Shown here: positions 59,201 through 64,000 of the stretch, piece after piece
Layout of the letters: every line of letters starts with the position of its first letter
Numbering within the stretch: the first letter of the stretch is position 1
Assembly: GCF_041146395.1 (NCBI RefSeq)
Contig: NC_091006.1
Coordinates: 4,346,001-4,410,000, forward strand
Direction: 5' to 3'
Origin: Eulemur rufifrons
Taxonomy: Eukaryota; Chordata; Mammalia; Primates; Lemuridae
Length of the DNA: 64,000 nucleotides
Translations under genes and position numbers: made by a program
The notes under the pieces: model-generated
Told to the model about the DNA's origin: nothing
Seen by the model: the letters and a program-made list of their open reading frames with translations, nothing else
Database searches by the model: none

Positions 59201-60100
59201 TGACCACCGTAGAGTAAAACGTCCTTGAAGGAGTTGATGGCAGGGTGGGGACCGTGCAGCCGAGGCGGTTTGCTGGGTGAGCTAAGTGTCCACCTGGATT
59301 TCAGCCCTGCCCCGTGCTGGCCGTGAGGCTATGGGTGAGTCATCATCCCTCTCTGAGCCTCAGTTTCCCAGCTGCAACATGGGGACCATTGTCCCCAAGC
59401 CCACAGGCTGGCGTGAGAACCCGATGAGAACAAAGCACGCTTGTTGTCTTTGTTAAGGGGCAAGTGGCATCGCCTACTTTCCACTCCTGCGATGTCATCA
59501 CATTACCCAGTTCTCAGTTGGCAGACAAATCAAAGGGCTATGAATAGCCGTGTCTTGGTTTCCCCTAAATGCATTAAATATGACTTGGCATCTTGCCCAG
59601 GCTTCCTGTCAGGGCGGTGGGCAAGGACTGTTTTGCAGAGGTCTGACAGGTGTCAAGGTTATGGTCACATGCAGATGCATGAGGCAGGACTCAAAAGGAG
59701 CCCTAGCTGTCTGGGGCATCAGGTGTCACCGCCCCAGCCCTTACCATCCGGCCATCAGCCTCTTTGCCTGGACCCACCCCTCTGGCCCAGCCGGCCTTAG
59801 GTCGGTCTGCTCACAAGGGAGTCCTGGGAAGGTTGTGCCAGGCAGCAGGTGGAGGGCAGAGGACAGAGAGGTGGGCCTGTGGCAGCTGAGCGCGCTGGGC
59901 TGTCCTGAGTTCCCCGAGTCTGACCTCAGGAGCAGGACCCTGGGGACAGCAGATGCAGACTCTGGACCCCTCTGCCTGGGTTCAAGTCCCAGCTACCCCA
60001 TATGTGATGTCAGGCTTAGCTATGCTTGTGGTGCCTCAGTTTCCCCGCTGTGAAATGGAGATAATGACAATGCCTACCTCACAGCGTTCCTGGAGAGATT
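56281..60100. other. Intergenic, no gene; scattered MIRs
   Basis: AT-rich to ~58060, with old A-rich LINE-like scraps around 57560-58020. Then GC-balanced with MIR-like pieces around 59020-59160 (GGGAAACCGAGGCACAGAG), 59290-59450 and 59965-60100. No convincing exon. Confidence 0.55.
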
Positions 60101-60121
60101 AAATGATGATGATGATGATGA
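60101..60121. repeat. (GAT)n microsatellite
   Basis: AATGATGATGATGATGATGA: about six GAT units at the end of a MIR-like sequence. Confidence 0.8.
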
Positions 60122-60199
60122 TTTCTTGACACTCAGAATAATATCAGACCCAGAGTATCTGTTCTGAGTCAGGGTTTGCTATTATTAATATTACTATTT

Positions 60200-60410
60200 T
60201 TCTGCTGGAACCATGTGGGAGTTAAGAGCAAGGACTCTAGAGCCAGCCCGGTTGGGTTCAATTCCCAGCCCCACGACTTGCAACCAGTATAAACTTGGAC
60301 CTGGGATTAACACTTCTGTGCCTCCGTTCCCTCATCTGTAAAATGGGAGTGGTGATTATTTATACCTCATAGGGTGTCACAAGGGTAAGATCCATCGGCG
60401 CTCGCTGCGT
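60200..60410 (+). repeat. MIR SINE
   Basis: GTTAAGAGCAAGGACTCTAG, GGTTGGGTTCAATTCCCAGC, CCTCATCTGTAAAATGGGAG and ACCTCATAGGGTGTCACAAG: a near-complete MIR. Confidence 0.8.
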
Positions 60411-60954
60411 ACTTAGCCCAGTGCCCGGCACACACTAAACACCGCATTGCTGTTGCCGCCACTGATGCTGTTTCTGCTACAAGAGGTGTGCTCACCTCCC
60501 ACTGCGGTTGCTGAGCTGCTGTGATGGGACCCCGCAGCTGACAAAGGACATCTCCTCTCCTCTTGGGAAGCACCTGCTTGAGGATTAAGGCGATGCAGGA
60601 CAAAGTAGAGTAGGGACTCGGAGGAAGGCAACCTTAGGGGACGCTGTATGTGCACCTGGACCTAACTGTGCCTGAAGCGGAACCTGCCCCTGGACTTCTC
60701 ACTTCCAAGAGCCAGTGAATTCTTTCTTAGCTCCCACCGCTTTGCCTGGATTTCTGTTACTTGCAGGGAATGTTCTGATACCGAAGGCAATCGGAAGGCT
60801 CGGATAATGGGTAGGGAAGACAGGTGAGGGGGTGGGGGAAGCTGAGGAAAGGAACAGAAGTGACACAACTTGAGAAGAGTAGACTGCGCGGGGGCAGGTG
60901 CCTCCTGCGTTAGAGCCCAGCCGTTACGTCCGCCTGCGGTAACGCGCTTGCGCA

Positions 60955-61405
60955 CAGGGGCACCTTCGCTCCTCCTTGTGTACATTTTTGCAATGTGACC
61001 TCGCCACTCTTCCCAGCAAGAGATGGAGTCTGTTTCTCCACGCCTCGAATCTGGGCTGACCTTGTCACTTGTTTGGGCCCATAGAACACGGTGAAAGGGA
61101 GGCTGTGCTGGTTCCAAGCCTGGGCTTCAAGAAACCTTGCAGCTTCCATTTACTCGCCATGACCTCGTGAACGTGCCTGGGCTCCCCTGCTGGAAGAAGA
61201 GAGCCCAGAGGCTCCCGGGACAGCGGCCACTCAGCCCCCTGAGGCAGAGTCCTCCAGAGCCCAGAGCCAGCCACAGATGCGTGAGTGAGCCCAGCCTGTA
61301 TTACCAACCCACAGAATGGAGAGAGAAATACATCACTGTTGTCTTAAGCCACTAAGTTTGGGATGGTTTCTTAGACCGCGGTAGCTAGCCGCTACATCTG
61401 GTTCA
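60955..61405 (+). repeat. MaLR-type LTR remnant, copy 1
   Basis: GGGCTGACCTTGTCACTTG, CAAGCCTGGGCTTCAAGAAA and the typical end GTCTTAAGCCACTAAGTTTG. Adjacent to a related copy at 61440-61870. Confidence 0.6.
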
Positions 61406-61439
61406 ACTCAGCCTTGCCCGGGGGCCTTCCAAAACCCTG

Positions 61440-61870
61440 AGCTTCAGGTCACGTGGCAAGCTGAGGCCTCCACATCCCAGTCCCTGGGGATATGGCGCCA
61501 GTTGTGAGACTGGGCCTCAAGTGGCCTTGCAACTCCAATTCCCTTTCTTGGACCCCTGCCACCACCTTGTGGACAAGCCTGGGTCAGCCTGCGGGGGAAT
61601 GAGAGACCACATAGAGGAGAACCCCGTTGCCCCAGCTGACAACAGCTGGTCCAGCCTAAGAGAGCCAACTCCCAAGCAAGTGAGAGACCCCAGCCAAGAT
61701 CAGCAGACGCAACCCCAGCCCGCTGCTCATCAGAGAAGCATGAATGGTTCCAGCTGACACCCGAATTACCCTGCCAATTTATAGACGTGTAAGCAGTAAT
61801 AAATGCTTACTATTATAAATATCTGATGTGGGGGATATTCTGTTTTGCAGCCATGACTGATACACTAACT
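61440..61870 (+). repeat. MaLR-type LTR remnant, copy 2
   Basis: GACTGGGCCTCAAGTGGCC, TTGCAACTCCAATTCCC, CAACAGCTGGTCCAGCC and AGAGAAGCATGAATGGTTCC. Resembles copy 1 in order of blocks, ending near GATACACT. Confidence 0.5.
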
Positions 61871-61994
61871 TTGTGTCCATCGGCAAATGAATTCACCTCT
61901 ATGGGCCTCCGTGTCTTCCCATGAAAAAGAGGAGTCCTTTGGGATGGTCGTGAGGATGCCACAAGCTCATGACCCTAAAGCTCTTGGTGCAGAG

Positions 61995-62370
61995 CCTGGC
62001 CTGGCCATCTTAGCCCATGTGGGCTGCTGTAATAAATCGCCAGGGGCCAGGTGGCTTCAACAACGAACAAGGATTTCTCACAGCTCCGGAGACTGGCAAA
62101 TCCAAGATCAAGGTGCTGGCAGAACCGGTGTTTGGGGAGGGCCTGCCCCCTGGTTTGCAGATGGCCATCTTCTCGCTGTGTCTTCACGTGGCAGAGAGCA
62201 GAGAGAGAAAAGGCACTTCGGTATCTCTTATGAGGACACAAAATCCCAGCACGAGGGCTCCACCTCATGACCTAATTACTTCCCAAAGGCCCCACCTCCT
62301 AACACCATCCCACTGGGGGGTTAGAATTTCATCATATGAATTTTGGGGTGACACAAACATGTGGTCCATA
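61995..62370 (+). repeat. MER-type repeat, copy 3 of 3
   Basis: GGGCTGCTGTAATAAATCGC, AGGTGGCTTCAACAACGAAC, CTTCTCGCTGTGTCTTCACG, CATGACCTAATTACTTCCCA and AATTTCATCATATGAATTTT. The best preserved of the three. Confidence 0.75.
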
Positions 62371-62639
62371 CACTGGCAGAGAGTGAGGACTCAACTAATG
62401 GCAGTTGTTCAAAAAAGAGGTAAAATGAAGGGCAGAGAGACAGGTGACAAACACCCTTCCCACCGCGAATCTCCTTGCCTCATCCCGACAGCTGTGGGTC
62501 ATCTTAAAGTAGATGCCCAATAGCCTGTAGGTCCCCAGCCTCTCAGCTTCTAATATCACCAGCACAGACATTCCTTGGCGGGAGAGCCAAGAAGTGGGAA
62601 GAAGTGCGGGGACCCGGTACGCTGAGATCTACCTGCTCA

Positions 62640-62810
62640 GGGAAGCTGGCAGCACGCTCTGGACTCAGGTAAACCTGGATTCTGATCCAGTCTCTGCCAC
62701 ATATCCGCCTTGTGACACTGAACAACCACTACAGCCATTCTGAGCTGCCATTTTATTCCTATAAAACGAGGATCATCACACCCACCCCCTGGGATTATCG
62801 CTCATTCATT
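62640..62810 (+). repeat. MIR SINE
   Basis: TCTGGACTCAGGTAAACCTG, GATTCTGATCCAGTCTCTGC and CATTTTATTCCTATAAAACG. Confidence 0.6.
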
Positions 62811-62847
62811 TCTTCCTTCAGTCGGTTGACATACGTTTATTTATTGA

Positions 62848-63480
<633 letters not shown>

Positions 63481-63739
63481 TGTCAGCACCGCCACCTCCA
63501 AGGGAATGTGCATAACGTCCCCAGAGTTGTGCATGGGGGTGGGGGGTGGGGGGAAGAAGCAGACGCTTATTCTCCAATTCACGGACTGCTCTCTGGGGGC
63601 ACCGACTGCCCAGCCTGTCCCCCCGAGTGGCCCAGCAGACTCCCAAGGTGAGTTAGGAAGCCCCCAGCACACACTAGAACCATCCCTGTGACTGCTGAGG
63701 CTGCAGGGACTTCCCAGGCGGGCTGGGGGACAGGGGTGG

Positions 63740-64000
63740 GTATATTACTTGTCTATTGCTGCATAACAAATTGCCACAAATTTAGTGGCTTCAAACAGCA
63801 CACATTTACCATCTCAGTCTGTGTGTGTCAGGAGCCCAGGTGTGGCTTGGCAGGGCCCTCCGCTCGGGGTCTCAGAAGGCTGCAGGCAGGTGGCCGCCGG
63901 GCGGCCTTTGCACCTGGGGGCTCCACTGAAGACGCCTCTGCTGCCCAGTTCATTCAGGTCACTGACAGAGTTCATTCCCCTCTGGCTGTGTGACTGAGGG
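63740..64000 (+). repeat. MER-type repeat at the right edge
   Basis: TTGTCTATTGCTGCATAACA, AATTGCCACAAATTTAGTGG and CTTCAAACAGCACACATTTA match a common mammalian interspersed repeat. Cut off by the window end. Confidence 0.6.

Overview
This is nuclear DNA from a mammal, almost certainly a primate. The genes have short exons, GT-AG introns, AATAAA-type poly(A) signals, and abundant MIR, L2, L1 and Alu copies. The Alu at 41081-41337 carries an AT-rich insertion next to its A-rich linker. I associate that form with strepsirrhine, and especially Malagasy lemur, Alus rather than human ones. The organism call is an inference from remembered repeat forms. The gene content and order match the FXYD3 - LGI4 - FXYD1 - FXYD7 - FXYD5 segment of human chromosome 19q13.

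Layout: FXYD3 (+, coding 2026-4978) converges tail to tail with LGI4 (-, coding 13029 down to 6424). About 5 kb of repeat- and TG-rich DNA separates LGI4 from the divergently transcribed FXYD1 (+, 18360-20731). FXYD7 (+, 21311-29091) starts only about 0.3 kb after the FXYD1 poly(A) signal. FXYD5 (+, 30687-41604) begins from a CpG island about 0.2 kb after the FXYD7 poly(A) signal. I could join every coding exon of all five genes in frame: predicted products are 117 aa (FXYD3), 537 aa (LGI4), 92 aa (FXYD1), 80 aa (FXYD7) and 177 aa (FXYD5). From about 41.9 kb to the end I see no gene, only interspersed repeats: L1 and L2 remnants, LTR-like copies, Alus, DNA-transposon-like copies and microsatellites.

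Biology: four of the genes encode single-pass FXYD proteins, tissue-specific regulatory subunits of the Na,K-ATPase. FXYD1 (phospholemman) acts in heart and muscle, FXYD7 in brain, FXYD3 and FXYD5 mainly in epithelia and other tissues. They are tandem paralogues: in all four the transmembrane exon is exactly 75 nt, phase 1 at both ends. LGI4 is an unrelated secreted LRR/EPTP glycoprotein needed for Schwann-cell myelination, embedded on the opposite strand.

Points for a second look: an RE1/REST-like site in FXYD7 intron 1; four CTCF-like motifs around FXYD1; a FXYD3 C-terminus that runs past the usual mammalian stop; an apparently lost splice acceptor in FXYD5; competing donors 9 nt apart in FXYD7; and a stop codon in FXYD5 that sits inside a perfect donor consensus. 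I found no wholly undescribed biological system. All motif matches were made by eye, and comparisons with human proteins are from memory.
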